Notes under the pieces: model-generated
The model's input: only the letters and a program-made list of their open reading frames with translations
Database searches by the model: none
Told to the model about the DNA's origin: nothing
Part shown: positions 52,089-61,500 of the stretch, one piece after another
How the letters are laid out: each line of letters starts with the position of its first letter
Position numbering within the stretch: position 1 is the stretch's first letter
Made by a program: the position numbers and the translations under genes
NCBI RefSeq assembly: GCF_004010325.2
Contig: NZ_SADR02000002.1
Location: 346,980 to 410,979, forward strand
DNA: 64,000 nt
Direction: 5' to 3'
Origin: Mesorhizobium sp. M00.F.Ca.ET.216.01.1.1
Lineage (GTDB): Bacteria > Pseudomonadota > Alphaproteobacteria > Rhizobiales > Rhizobiaceae

Positions 52089-53660
52089 TCAGGCTGCGGC
52101 GGTTTTAGGGAAGTTGAAGGGGAGCAGATCGTCGATATCGGCGTCTTCGGCACGCTGAGGCAATTGCGTGAGGGCGTGGCGCAACCACGCTAACGGCTCG
52201 ACGCTACAGGCGCGGCAGCTCAGCATCAGGCTGTAGATGACGGCGCTGGCCCTTGCTCCGTCCACGGTGTCGCTGAACAACCAACTCTTTCGGCCAGTGG
52301 CAAAAATCCTGATGTCGCGCTCCAGAAGATTGTTGTCGATCGGCATCCTGCCATCTTCGGTGTAGCGCGTCAGATATTCCCACTGGTTCAGGGTATAGGC
52401 GACAGCATCGCCGAGCTTGCTGTCAGGCAAGACCTTCGGGGCGATTTCGTCGAGCCATTGCTTGAGAGCGTTCAGGATGGGTACGCTGTGTTGCTGGCGA
52501 AAGCGGCGAATGCTGTCGGCCTGCGTCTCGCCGTCCTCGGGCTTTTCGTCCCGCACCTGTCTCTCAACCCGATAGAGCTGTTCGAAGAACCGGAGCGCCT
52601 GCTCCGGCGGTCCGCCACCTTTCTTTCTGGCCTTGAGGGCGTCGACAAAGCGCCGTCTGGAATGGGCCATGCATCCAAGATGGGTTGCCCCCTCCAGCGT
52701 GCGCCAGCCGGAATAGCCGTCGCTCATCACTATGCCGCGGTAATCGCCGAGGAAGGCCTGCGGGTACATCTGCCCGCGTCCCGGCTGATAATCGAGAAGC
52801 ACGATCGGCTCGTCACTGTGCTCGCCACTCCGATAAGCCCACATATACGATGTGCTGGTGGCTTGCCTGTCCTTTTCCTTCAGCACCTGAACCGTCGTCT
52901 CGTCGCCATGGATGAGGGATTGCGATCGAAGCCGCAATTTGAGCGCGTCATAGATGCGATGCAGATGCTTCTCGCTCGAGCCGATCACCCAGTGACCCAG
53001 AGCCCCTCGGCTGACAGGAACACCTGCGCGCTCGAATGTCTGCGCCAGACGGTAGAGCGGTGTGCCGTCGACGTATTTGTGAACGAGCGCGAAGGCGAGC
53101 GTCGAGGCAGTGGCGATGCTGCCCGGCAAGGGCTGCGTCGGCATCGGCGCGGTCACAACAGGCGTGTTGATCCCGGTGCGGTCGCAATGGCGGCATGCAT
53201 ATTTGAACCGCACATTCTGCAAGACCTTTGCCTTCACCTCGATATGAAGTTGTTCGGTAACGGTCTCACCCATGCGATGCATCTGGCCGCGACAGCAAGG
53301 ACAAGCCTTCTGGGCGTCGGGAAGGTCATACTCGACGCGCTCGCGCGGCAGATTTTCCGGCAGCGGTCTGCGACCGCGCTTCTTTCCCGTCGTGCTTTCG
53401 ACGGATGGCAATCCTGTGTCCGGAAGGTCGACGACATCGCTCTCTTCGCTGTCGGCGTCATCCTCATCAGCAGCCTGTTCGGCTTCATTGAAGAGGCGAT
53501 CAACGTGCTTTTCGCTGCGCGGCGCAAAACGATGCAGCCGCGCAAGCGCCAGTTCTTCCTCAAGTTTGACGACGTGTTCGGTGAGCTGACGGTTCTGCGC
53601 CTGCAGCGCAGCAATGTGCGCCATCAACTCCTCAACAGTCGGTTCGCCTGTCCGATTCAT
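52089..53660 (-). CDS. tnpC: IS66-family transposase TnpC
   Basis: The 523-residue protein has the IS66 layout: an N-terminal coiled coil (VEELMAHIAALQAQNRQLTE), a zinc-binding part (CPCCRGQMHRMGE and YACRHCDRTG), and the DDE domain with LIHGDETTVQVL, IVMSDGYSGWRTLEGATHLG and NNLLERDIRIFATGRKSWLF. The short IS66 C-terminal segment follows (SRACSVEPLAWLRHALTQLP). It is full length. The long open frame on the opposite strand of this gene is only its shadow. Confidence 0.94.
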   Translation of the reverse strand: MNRTGEPTVEELMAHIAALQAQNRQLTEHVVKLEEELALARLHRFAPRSEKHVDRLFNEAEQAADEDDADSEESDVVDLPDTGLPSVESTTGKKRGRRPLPENLPRERVEYDLPDAQKACPCCRGQMHRMGETVTEQLHIEVKAKVLQNVRFKYACRHCDRTGINTPVVTAPMPTQPLPGSIATASTLAFALVHKYVDGTPLYRLAQTFERAGVPVSRGALGHWVIGSSEKHLHRIYDALKLRLRSQSLIHGDETTVQVLKEKDRQATSTSYMWAYRSGEHSDEPIVLLDYQPGRGQMYPQAFLGDYRGIVMSDGYSGWRTLEGATHLGCMAHSRRRFVDALKARKKGGGPPEQALRFFEQLYRVERQVRDEKPEDGETQADSIRRFRQQHSVPILNALKQWLDEIAPKVLPDSKLGDAVAYTLNQWEYLTRYTEDGRMPIDNNLLERDIRIFATGRKSWLFSDTVDGARASAVIYSLMLSCRACSVEPLAWLRHALTQLPQRAEDADIDDLLPFNFPKTAAA

Positions 53661-53714
53661 CAGATTCTTGAATCGAAAGCATACCGCTGCGTCAACTGCA
53701 CAATTCGACAGCCG

Positions 53715-54068
53715 TCAGCCAGCAACCTGATATTGCCGCACCGGATGGCGGACCATTGCATCGATATCGATGCCGTCGAGCAGCCAGTGCAATTGCTCGG
53801 TCGTAAGCGCGACGACCTTCTCCTGGCGGCGGGGCCATCGGAACTTGTCTTCGGTCAGCCGCTTCAGGACGAGAACAAAGCCCGACCGATCGAAGAACAA
53901 GAGCTTCATCCGGTCGCGGCGGCGATTGCAGAACGCATAAACCGCCGGAGCAAATGGATCGAGCGCCATCGTCTCCTGAACCAGCACCGCAAGGCTGTTG
54001 ATGCCGGCCCTGAAGTCGATCGGCTCGCGGTGCAGGTAGACCTTCAGATCAGCGTTGAGTCTGAACAT
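53715..54068 (-). CDS. tnpB: IS66 accessory protein TnpB (Orf2)
   Basis: The 117-residue protein has the highly conserved Orf2 text: VYLHREPIDFRAGINSLAVL, VYAFCNRRRDRMKLLFFDRS and GFVLVLKRLTEDKFRWPRR. It is needed for IS66 transposition, probably as a DNA-binding partner of TnpC. It overlaps the end of tnpA by 20 bases, indicating translational coupling. Confidence 0.93.
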   Translation of the reverse strand: MFRLNADLKVYLHREPIDFRAGINSLAVLVQETMALDPFAPAVYAFCNRRRDRMKLLFFDRSGFVLVLKRLTEDKFRWPRRQEKVVALTTEQLHWLLDGIDIDAMVRHPVRQYQVAG

Positions 54069-54534
54069 GACCCAACGCTCCGATTACCGCTGCCAACGCA
54101 TCCACATCACCGCATTCCAGCGCCAGCTTCACCCCGTTCGGCAGTGAAGCGTTCACCTTGGCTGGAGAGGAAAAAGGGGCGATCCTTTCGGGTTCTGACC
54201 GCCGCACTTCACCACGAGTGGCCGGCAGATCCAGCGCAGCCGCGCTGCTCTGTCTCGACATGGCCCGATCGGCAGCACTTTCAATCTGAACCGGGATAAA
54301 CGCCGGCGTGGGAAGCGGCGGGCTTGGCAACGTTTCCTTCTTCGCCAGCCGCTGTTTGCGTATCCACTTCCACAAAAGGTTAGCATTGACCCCATGTTCG
54401 AGCGCAAGACCCGATACCGACGCGCCTGGCTCAAGGCAGGCCGCGACGAGGCGGTCTTTCGATACCGGGTCGTATCGGCGTCGCCCGTTGCGACCCACAA
54501 GCCTCACACGCAGTTTCTGATCATCTTCTTCCAT
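54049..54534 (-). CDS. tnpA: IS66 accessory protein TnpA (Orf1)
   Basis: The 161-residue protein contains an IS3/IS66-type helix-turn-helix (KDRLVAACLEPGASVSGLAL, EHGVNANLLWKWIRKQRLAK) that likely recognises the element's ends. The start MEEDDQKLRVRLVGR has GAGGTGG upstream; an in-frame ATG 12 codons earlier is an alternative. The C-terminus (GVKLALECGDVDALAAVIGA) overlaps tnpB. Confidence 0.88.
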   Translation of the reverse strand: MEEDDQKLRVRLVGRNGRRRYDPVSKDRLVAACLEPGASVSGLALEHGVNANLLWKWIRKQRLAKKETLPSPPLPTPAFIPVQIESAADRAMSRQSSAAALDLPATRGEVRRSEPERIAPFSSPAKVNASLPNGVKLALECGDVDALAAVIGALGHVQTQR

Positions 54535-54807
54535 GACTTGGCGTCCACCTCTTTTAGGTGGACACCTCATGCCTCAGCACACTCAACAGCAGAAGGTGCG
54601 GAGAAATTCGCGCTTACGAATAGAGAACTACATCTACGCTATAGCCTTCCAAAAAAAGACATCTGAACCAGTGCTGCCCGTCCCGAGTGCCGTATGTCGG
54701 CGCATAGCCCTTTGGAGCGTTGATACGTATGAGCGTCCTCATGTTCGAAGTGAGCGATTGCCGCCGCGCGTGAGGTGCGGTCTAAAACGATATGTCCTTC
54801 ACATTGG

Positions 54808-55074
54808 GAGCGCGAGGTGGCCCGCAACGGCTCGGCGCTGGCGCAGGAGAACGAAGCCTTTCCGTGCTGCCGCCGATTAACGGTTGCGGGCACCTTCATC
54901 GGGGCCGTGCAGCTATCCAGCGGCAAGTTCGCCATTGTCGAAAAGTCCCACGAGTTCACGCTTGTCCCGTGGCGGCCGGTCATTGACCGTCAGCTCGGTC
55001 GCGAGGTCGCGGGCATCATGCAGGGCGGATCGGTGTCTTGGCAGTTGGAGCGGCAGCGGGGATTGGGGCTTTAG
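54808..55074 (+). pseudogene. C-terminal fragment of a conjugative relaxase (DUF3363 type)
   Basis: The residues match the end of relaxase/DUF3363 proteins: REVARNGSALAQEN, GTFIGAVQLSSGKFAIVEKS, HEFTLVPWRPVIDRQLGREV and IMQGGSVSWQLERQRG. The catalytic N-terminal relaxase domain and most of the protein are missing; sequence before about 54800 is not related. It shows that a conjugative or mobilisable element once occupied this place. Confidence 0.72.
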
Positions 55075-55078
55075 CCCC

Positions 55079-55996
55079 TCAAACCCATTGACCAACTTCA
55101 CTAAGCACCCGGCGTAGCCATTGATGTCCTGGGTCGGCATCGTGTCGTGCGTGCCAAGTCTGCACCACTCGGAATGTAGGAATATCCAGTGGCGGCGGAA
55201 AAAGTTGGAGCGGCAGCCGCCCGGCCAACGGTGCGAAGAGACGACGGGGTTCCGTTGCCACGAGGTCGGAGGCATCGACCAGCATCGGCGCCATCAAGAA
55301 GTGGCCGACCGTCACGACGACATTCCTCTTCAATCCTTTCTCGGTGAGCACAGCATCGACATAGCCGCTCGGATTGCCCGTCATCGAAACCTGAAGATGG
55401 CGAAGCGAGAGGTAAAGGTCGAGGTCAAGCCTTTCGCCCAGATCGGGGTGATCGCCACGGCCGGCGCAGATGAAGTCCTCTTCGTAGAGCAGTTCCTCTC
55501 GCATATGGGTCGGCGGCTGCGGGAAGTTGCCTGCGATGAGTTCGACTGCGCCGTCGTCCAGCATCGGCAAACCGACGCTGCGGCTCGTGTTGCGGATCAC
55601 CAGAGAAACGCCTGGTGCTTCGCGATCGAGCCGTGCGGTCAGACGCGGTAGCAGCACGAAAGCGGCATAATCGGAGAGACCGACCACGAATTGCCGAGTG
55701 CTTTCGGTCGGATCGAACGAGCGCCCGCCAAGCAGGACGCCCTCAACCTGTTCAAGAATCGACCGCACACTTGGCGCGATCTCCTGCGCCAGCGGCGTCG
55801 GCATCATGCCGCGCGGTGATCGGACGAACAGTGGGTCTCCGAACAGAGCCCGGAGGCGATTGAGGGAATGGCTGACAGCCGGCTGAGTCAACCCAATTCG
55901 CTCGGCCGCGCGCGTAGCGTGCCGTTCTGCAACGAGGGCGTCGAAGACGACCAGCAGATTGAGATCGACGTTGGCGATATGAACCTTCTTCATCAC
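55079..55996 (-). CDS. LysR-family regulator, NodD/SyrM-like subgroup
   Basis: The 305-residue protein begins MKKVHIANVDLNLLVVFDAL with helix-turn-helix HATRAAERIGLTQPAVSHSL and NRLRALFGDPLFVRSPRGMM, the pattern of the LeuO/NodD/SyrM branch. An effector domain follows (RQFVVGLSDYAAFVLLPRLT, VELIAGNFPQPPTHM). It is divergent from the three-domain decarboxylase-like gene with a 95-base gap and probably regulates it. No nod genes are in the window, so the subgroup name does not imply a role in nodulation. Confidence 0.88.
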   Translation of the reverse strand: MMKKVHIANVDLNLLVVFDALVAERHATRAAERIGLTQPAVSHSLNRLRALFGDPLFVRSPRGMMPTPLAQEIAPSVRSILEQVEGVLLGGRSFDPTESTRQFVVGLSDYAAFVLLPRLTARLDREAPGVSLVIRNTSRSVGLPMLDDGAVELIAGNFPQPPTHMREELLYEEDFICAGRGDHPDLGERLDLDLYLSLRHLQVSMTGNPSGYVDAVLTEKGLKRNVVVTVGHFLMAPMLVDASDLVATEPRRLFAPLAGRLPLQLFPPPLDIPTFRVVQTWHARHDADPGHQWLRRVLSEVGQWV

Positions 55997-56091
55997 GGTG
56001 ATACTAATAATGAATTGGATTTATCGCAAGCATCTCAGCAATGTTCGGCACGAATGAAAGCGGGGGCGGACAGCAGAGTGGGAGAATATGA

Positions 56092-57447
56092 GTGCCAGGT
56101 TCCGATTCCGTCACAACGGGAAAAGCAAGCTCTCGCCGACGCTTCATCGAGACTGCCTTCGTTACAGCAGGCTCGTTCGCCATCAGTAGGAGTGCGCAAG
56201 CTATGACCTCGGAATCTCATGAGGATCGATTTTCACGCGGCCTGGAGATACTCCGCCGGATCGGAGGCCTGAACTTCGACGAGCCGATAAATGCGCTGGC
56301 GGAAACCTCCGCCGACCTTTCGCGCTTCACCGTCGAATACCCCTACGGCGATGTGCTATCCCGCCCGGGGCTTGATCTGCCGTTAAGGCAGCTCTGCACC
56401 GTCTCCATGCTGCTGGCAGACGGGAGTGCCCAACCGCAACTGAAGTTTCATATAGCTGGCTTTCTCAATGCGGGCGGCGAGCCCAATGCGATCGTCGAAT
56501 TGCTCTTCGTATCGGTCGCGATCCTGGGCTTTCCGGCAACGGTCAATGCTGTCGGCATCGTTCGTTCGGTATTCGCCGAACGCGAGCTGGCGTTTCAGCC
56601 CATCGAGCCTGTGACAGGTGATGGAGCGGGTCGAGGAGCGACCGGACAGGACATGCTCCACCGGCTGGCTGGCGGAGACGGGCAGGACTACTTCGATCGC
56701 CTTGCCGCCGCCGCTCCCGACCTCGCGCAGCTTTCGATCGATTTTGCGTTCGGAGAGGCGTTGGCCCGTGATGGGCTGGAGCACAAAGCAAAGCTGCTCG
56801 CGATTGTCGCGATGCTCGCCTCAAGCGGCAATCGCAGCGATGCGCTTCGCCTTCATCTGGCCGGCGCCCTTGCCAATGGCGTCACGTGCGAAGAGATCAT
56901 CGAGCTCCTCATCCAACTCAGCGTCTACCGTGGATTTCCGGCCGCCCTGAACGCATTCTCGGTCGCCCGGAGCGTCTTCGCGCTCGGCGTCCAGCCGCTT
57001 CAGGTCGACATCCCCACGCCCGTCGATACGGAAAGTCGGACGGATCGATTGGAGCGGGGGAAGGCTCTGCTTGCCAAAAGCTCGGCCGCTTCAGGCGATG
57101 CCGTGGTCCGTAGTTTTGACGATATCGCACCGGACCTCGGGCGCATGATCGTCGAACATTCCTATGGCGAGATTTTCTCGCGCAAAGGCATCGATCAGAA
57201 AACCCGTGAACTCAGCGCTTGCGCGGCTTTGGCGGCCATCGGTTCCGCGACAACGCAAACCCCTTTGCGCGTTCACATCAACGCCGCCTTGAACGTTGGA
57301 GCAAGCCGGGAAGAGATCATCGAAACGCTGGTCAATCTCGCCCCCTACAGCGGCTATCCAGCGACACAGCAGGCGATCCGCATCGCTGCGGAAGAGTTCG
57401 CCAAGAGCAACCCGTCCTCGCGACCGCGTAAAGAAGAAAGTGAATGA
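56092..57447 (+). CDS. Exported protein with three carboxymuconolactone-decarboxylase-like (CMD/AhpD-fold) domains
   Basis: The 451-residue protein has a Tat-like start (ASSRRRFIETAFVTAGSFAI) and three tandem CMD-like units: around residues 95-155 (LPLRQLCTVSMLLADG, LKFHIAGFLNAGGEPNAIVE), 225-290 (EHKAKLLAIVAMLASSG, LRLHLAGALANGVTCEEIIE) and 365-430 (QKTRELSACAALAAIGS, LRVHINAALNVGASREEIIE). Usual CMD proteins have one or two such domains and are cytoplasmic. The CxxC of AhpD is absent, so peroxide or disulfide chemistry is unlikely. Start is GTG with GGGAG upstream. Its stop overlaps the start of the propeller gene. Confidence 0.82.
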   Translation: MPGSDSVTTGKASSRRRFIETAFVTAGSFAISRSAQAMTSESHEDRFSRGLEILRRIGGLNFDEPINALAETSADLSRFTVEYPYGDVLSRPGLDLPLRQLCTVSMLLADGSAQPQLKFHIAGFLNAGGEPNAIVELLFVSVAILGFPATVNAVGIVRSVFAERELAFQPIEPVTGDGAGRGATGQDMLHRLAGGDGQDYFDRLAAAAPDLAQLSIDFAFGEALARDGLEHKAKLLAIVAMLASSGNRSDALRLHLAGALANGVTCEEIIELLIQLSVYRGFPAALNAFSVARSVFALGVQPLQVDIPTPVDTESRTDRLERGKALLAKSSAASGDAVVRSFDDIAPDLGRMIVEHSYGEIFSRKGIDQKTRELSACAALAAIGSATTQTPLRVHINAALNVGASREEIIETLVNLAPYSGYPATQQAIRIAAEEFAKSNPSSRPRKEESE

Positions 57448-58262
57448 TCGACCGACGTTCAATGCTGTCCGCAATCATCTCAACTGCACTCGTGCCGCCA
57501 TCGCTCGCCATGATCACTCCCGCCGCAGCGCAGAGCACCAACCGGGCCGAACGTCTCTGGACGGGTTTCAGCTCGGTGGTCGGCATGGCGTTCGACAAGA
57601 GCGGGAACCTCTATGCGGCGGAATGGAGCGCTGACTGCATCTCGCGCGTCGAGCCGGACGGAAAGCGCACGACGTTCGCGGGTGATTTGTCCGGCCCCTC
57701 GGGTCTCGCGATCGACGCGGAGGGCAACATTTATGTTGCTTCCTATTCTCGCGACGAGATCTATCGTTTCACACCCGATGGCAGCCGGGAAACCTGGCTC
57801 ACGGGGCTCGCGACGCCAGCGGGGCTAGGCTTCGATCGGACAGGACGGCTGCTTGTCGCCAACCGACGCACCAACGAGATTCTCGCTTTCGATGCCGCCA
57901 AGACCCGCAGTGTAGCTGTCTCTGGTCTGAGAACGCCGGTCGGGGCCATTCATCGTCCTGACAACGGTTTCGTTGTCTCCAACATCGGCGGCGGCGTGAC
58001 CATCGTGCGCGACGATGGTCGCCGGATCGAGACCGGGGAGGCATTGCGCACGCCAGGACCGGGGATCGCACAGACTGCAAGCGGCCGGGTCTTCGTGGTC
58101 GACTACGGCGGAACGGGCATCCATGAGGTTTTCGACGATGGCCGCACGAGCTTGTTCGTCGATGGTCTTTCCAGCCCGGTGGGCCTGACGGTCTCACCAT
58201 CGGGCGATCTCTTCTCAGCCGACTGGGGCAATGGCGCCGTCTATCGCATCAGACTCGCGTGA
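57444..58262 (+). CDS. Exported NHL/SMP-30-like beta-propeller
   Basis: The 272-residue protein starts MIDRRSMLSAIISTALVPPS, a twin-arginine-like or Sec signal ending at AAAQS. It contains six propeller blades (VVGMAFDKSGNLYAAEWSAD, GPSGLAIDAEGNIYVASYSR, TPAGLGFDRTGRLLVANRRT, and later PVGLTVSPSGDLFSADWGNG). Such propellers include lactonases of the SMP-30 type. A lactonase next to a CMD (lactone-pathway) fold protein would be chemically sensible, but both are exported, which is unusual. The four-base overlap shows coupling. Confidence 0.8.
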   Translation: MIDRRSMLSAIISTALVPPSLAMITPAAAQSTNRAERLWTGFSSVVGMAFDKSGNLYAAEWSADCISRVEPDGKRTTFAGDLSGPSGLAIDAEGNIYVASYSRDEIYRFTPDGSRETWLTGLATPAGLGFDRTGRLLVANRRTNEILAFDAAKTRSVAVSGLRTPVGAIHRPDNGFVVSNIGGGVTIVRDDGRRIETGEALRTPGPGIAQTASGRVFVVDYGGTGIHEVFDDGRTSLFVDGLSSPVGLTVSPSGDLFSADWGNGAVYRIRLA

Positions 58263-58566
58263 CGTCGGCGTCCCGCCATGGTCCAGCGCGGCCACAAGCG
58301 CGCCTTCGCGCAGCGCGTCGAGGTCGGGGAGAGTCATGTCCGCATCATGGGATCGAGGGAACGCTGCTGCGCACGCTGAAATGGCGGATCGGGCGGGATT
58401 CGAACGCAAATGCCGAAGTAATCGTCGGGCATTCAAGTGCCTTCTAGGCAATGTCGGCTTTTGGAAGTTTGGCAATGCCGCTTTGACGACCGATTTTTGG
58501 GCGCAAAGCGGTCGTTCACAATGCGGCCTGCCACGCGAGAACGGGCCAACAACAATGCAGTTTGAA
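58263..58566. other. Gap between convergent genes
   Basis: About 300 bases between the propeller and the YhaN-like gene. A minus-strand frame (MTLPDLDALREGALVAALDH) ends inside the propeller and may be a fragment, but it is too short to name. No clear terminator was seen. Confidence 0.35.
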
Positions 58567-61500
58567 TTACCCGAGCTCGTGGATGGCGACGTTAGGAATG
58601 ACCGCCTTGGCGATGTCGCATAGGTGCTGATGATGCGTCAGGTAGATTACCTGGCCTACACTGGCCATCTCGCCGAACAACCGGAAAACTTCCTCAGACC
58701 TGAGATGGTCGAACGTTTCCATGATGTCGTCGGCGATGAACGGAACAGACGGCCTGAGCTTGGCAAACTCGTAATATCCGGCGAGGCGTAGAGCCAGGTA
58801 GAGCTGGAACCGCGCGCCTTTCGACAGAGCGTCTGCGACCTTGGATTGGCCGTCCCGCTGCGTCGCGATGAGGGCCTCGCCGCCCTTTACCGGCTGGGTC
58901 GTCAGGCCTGTGTACTGGCCGCGCGTGATCAGTGCGAAGGCGTCTGACGCCTCGCTCATCATTCCAGAGCGGTGACGTTCGCGATAGAGCCGGAGCGCGC
59001 TCGACGCCGACATCACCCCAAGCTTCAATTCGATATAGCGGACGGCCTTTTCCTCGATTTCGAGGAGGACGGTGCGACGATCGGCATCGATCCGGGCAAC
59101 TGCGCTGTCGCCGCCGATCGCATCGAGCTTGTCGGTCGCCCGGGTACGCCGGACGAGTTGCTGTTGCAGTGATTCATCGAGGTCGGCGAGGCGCCTCTCC
59201 ACCTCGGCCTTTTCAATTTCGAGCCCATCGAGATCGAGGCCTTCCAGCGAGGACCGCGCCCGGGTGAAGTTGGCGGCGGCGAGCTCGCTCGTCAGTCGTT
59301 CTTCAAGCTCGGCCATTATGCTCCGCAGGGCGTCTCGCTCGCGAAGCTGTTGATCGCGCTCTGCGACCTCTGGCAGAGTTCTTACCCCAAAGGCATCGAG
59401 CACTTCATGCTTTATCGTCTCGTGTGCTGCGACCTCAGCGTTCAGTGCCTCTCGAACCTCCTGCAACTTTTGAAGGTCAAGGAGGAGATTTGCCCTCGCC
59501 TCACGGGTACGCTCGGCTTGCTCCAGACGCTCTGTCAGCCCGACGCTCACCTGTTCTGGCGCGTCGTCGCTTGCACGCTCGCCGGCCTGCGCACCAAGGC
59601 GGGCCACCTCTTCAGCAAATGCAGTCCTGTCCGCCTCCATCTTGCGGATGCGGATACGCATGGCCTCACGATCCTGCAGGGCCTTTGACAGCTCTGACAA
59701 CTGATCGAGCACACTGCCAAGCCCGGTTCCGGCAATGCCTTCTTCGAGCCAGGTGCCCTGGAGCGTTCCCTTCACCTCGGCCTGCCATGCACCTTCTCGC
59801 CTTTCGGCAATTTCAACCGCGAGCCGCCTGGCGGCCAGCTCCTCTTCCTTCGCAGCGACGCTCCTCAGCGCTTCCGCTCGTTCCGCGTCGACCTTCGCCT
59901 GCCTGTCCAGAAAGCGATCGGCCGCGACCACCATTGCCTCCAGGGCCTCACCAGCTTCCGGCTGAATTCCAACGCTTCGAAGGGCCGAAGCCAATGCGAC
60001 ATGGATCTGGTCTCCTTCGGCTGTTGCGCGTTCAATCCTTGCTCGTGCGAGCAGGATGTCGCCCCAAGCGGAAAGCGCGTCGGCGCGCGCGGAAAGGCGC
60101 TCCTCGAGAAGTCCGATCAGCAGGTCGAGCGACTGCGTTTGAAAATCCTCGAGCAAGGCGCTGGCTATTTGCTTGATTTCAGCGGACGCCATTTCTGCGC
60201 GCTCGGCCACCCCCGCGAGTTGGCAGCTTATGCGCTCTATTGCCGCTTCGGTCTCGGCCACCTTTTGCTTGATTGCGCGCAGATCCGCGAGCTCGCCCGC
60301 ATGTGCCAATCGAGCCGTGCCGACATGGTCGTCCTTGGCCAATGCCGTGGCAAACACATCCGCCGTTTCGGCCTTGAGGTCCGCCCGATGATTTCGCCAG
60401 GCCTCGTCCCTCTCGCGTCGTATGGCTGCGGCTGTGTCATCGTCGGCGAGATCGGCCGAGGCGCGGACAGCAGCCAGCCGCGACGAAGCAGATACCCGGC
60501 TCTGTTTATGCTCAGCCAGACGCTCCAAGAAGACTGCTTTGTCCCTTTGAAGCTCCGCGGCAAGTGTTTTCCACGCAGCCATCTGCCTCGGTAGCGGAAC
60601 CGACATCTTCGAAAGGGCCTCCGCATCTCCCGACCACGGCTGGAGGCGCCGCATCGCATCCGCCAGCCTTGTTTGCCGCTCGTCCCCCAACGCGCGCGCT
60701 TCTCTTATCTCGCGTGCGTGACTCTTGGCCTTCGCCTCCGACACGGCTGCCATTAGCCTGGCTCTTGCGGGCTCGGGCACTGCCCTCTCCTCGCCAACGC
60801 GCCCTCGCGCAGCGTTGAGCCCGTCGAGCGCGGCAGCGGCTTCGTCACGGGCCATCCGCAGGCTCGTCGTGATGCCGGAGCGTTGTTCGACCATGTTGCG
60901 AAGCGTGCCGACCACAAAGGCAGGCAGGATGAGCCGGGACGGGTCTTGTTCGGTCGATCTTCCGAGCGCGGCGAGACAGGTCGCCGCCGTCTGGTCAAGC
61001 ATCTGGACTTCCATCTTGCGGGTCGGCAGATCCATGCCCGCGGATAAATAGCGCGCTTTGCGGTCGGCCAGTCCTCGCACCTGTTCGGAGATCGCCAGCA
61101 CAGGGTCGTCGACAGCGATTGCTTCGATCTTTGCCTTCGCCCGATTGATCTCGTCGGCGTTCGCCTGGAGACGGGTTCTTAAGCGCGCCTCCTGATCGAT
61201 CAATTCCGCGACGCTTCCACTCCAGGTCCTGGGGGGAGACGGGAGGTCAGGCAGCTCAGCCAGTCTGCTCGCCTTGCGCTTGATCTCGGCCAGAAGCGGC
61301 GCGGCGCGCACATGTCGGTCGATTGTGGCGAGCCGCGCCGACAATGCCGCGCGCTCAGCCAGGCTGCGATCATATTTATCCTGGGCCTCCGCCCGTTCAG
61401 CCTCGAGCGCCTCGAATGTCGAGGCCAAGGTGTCGATCGTCTCCTTGCGCGATTTGAGCTCCACGAACCGCTTCTTCAGCAGCGCGATTTCTGTGGTCTG

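Larger units (their letters stand above)
52009..54617 (-). mobile_element. Complete IS66-family insertion sequence with target-site duplications
   Basis: The 2609-bp element starts GTAAGCGCTAATTTCCCAGC and its other end reads, in reverse complement, GTAAGCGCGAATTTCTCCGC, so the terminal repeats agree at about 17 of the first 20 bases and carry the IS66-typical GTAAGCG. Both sides are flanked by GAATAGAG (52001-52008 and 54618-54625), a perfect 8-bp duplication as IS66 elements make. All three element genes are on the minus strand and intact. The perfect duplication implies a recent insertion. Confidence 0.93.

Noticed and set aside
52458..54299. 613-codon open frame on the plus strand
   Set aside because: It is antisense to the IS66 genes tnpC, tnpB and tnpA, whose product motifs are unmistakable. 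It is a composition shadow.
55079..55996. True NodD/SyrM nodulation regulator
   Set aside because: The helix-turn-helix is of that branch, but no nod genes or nod-box were seen and the adjacent operon is metabolic.
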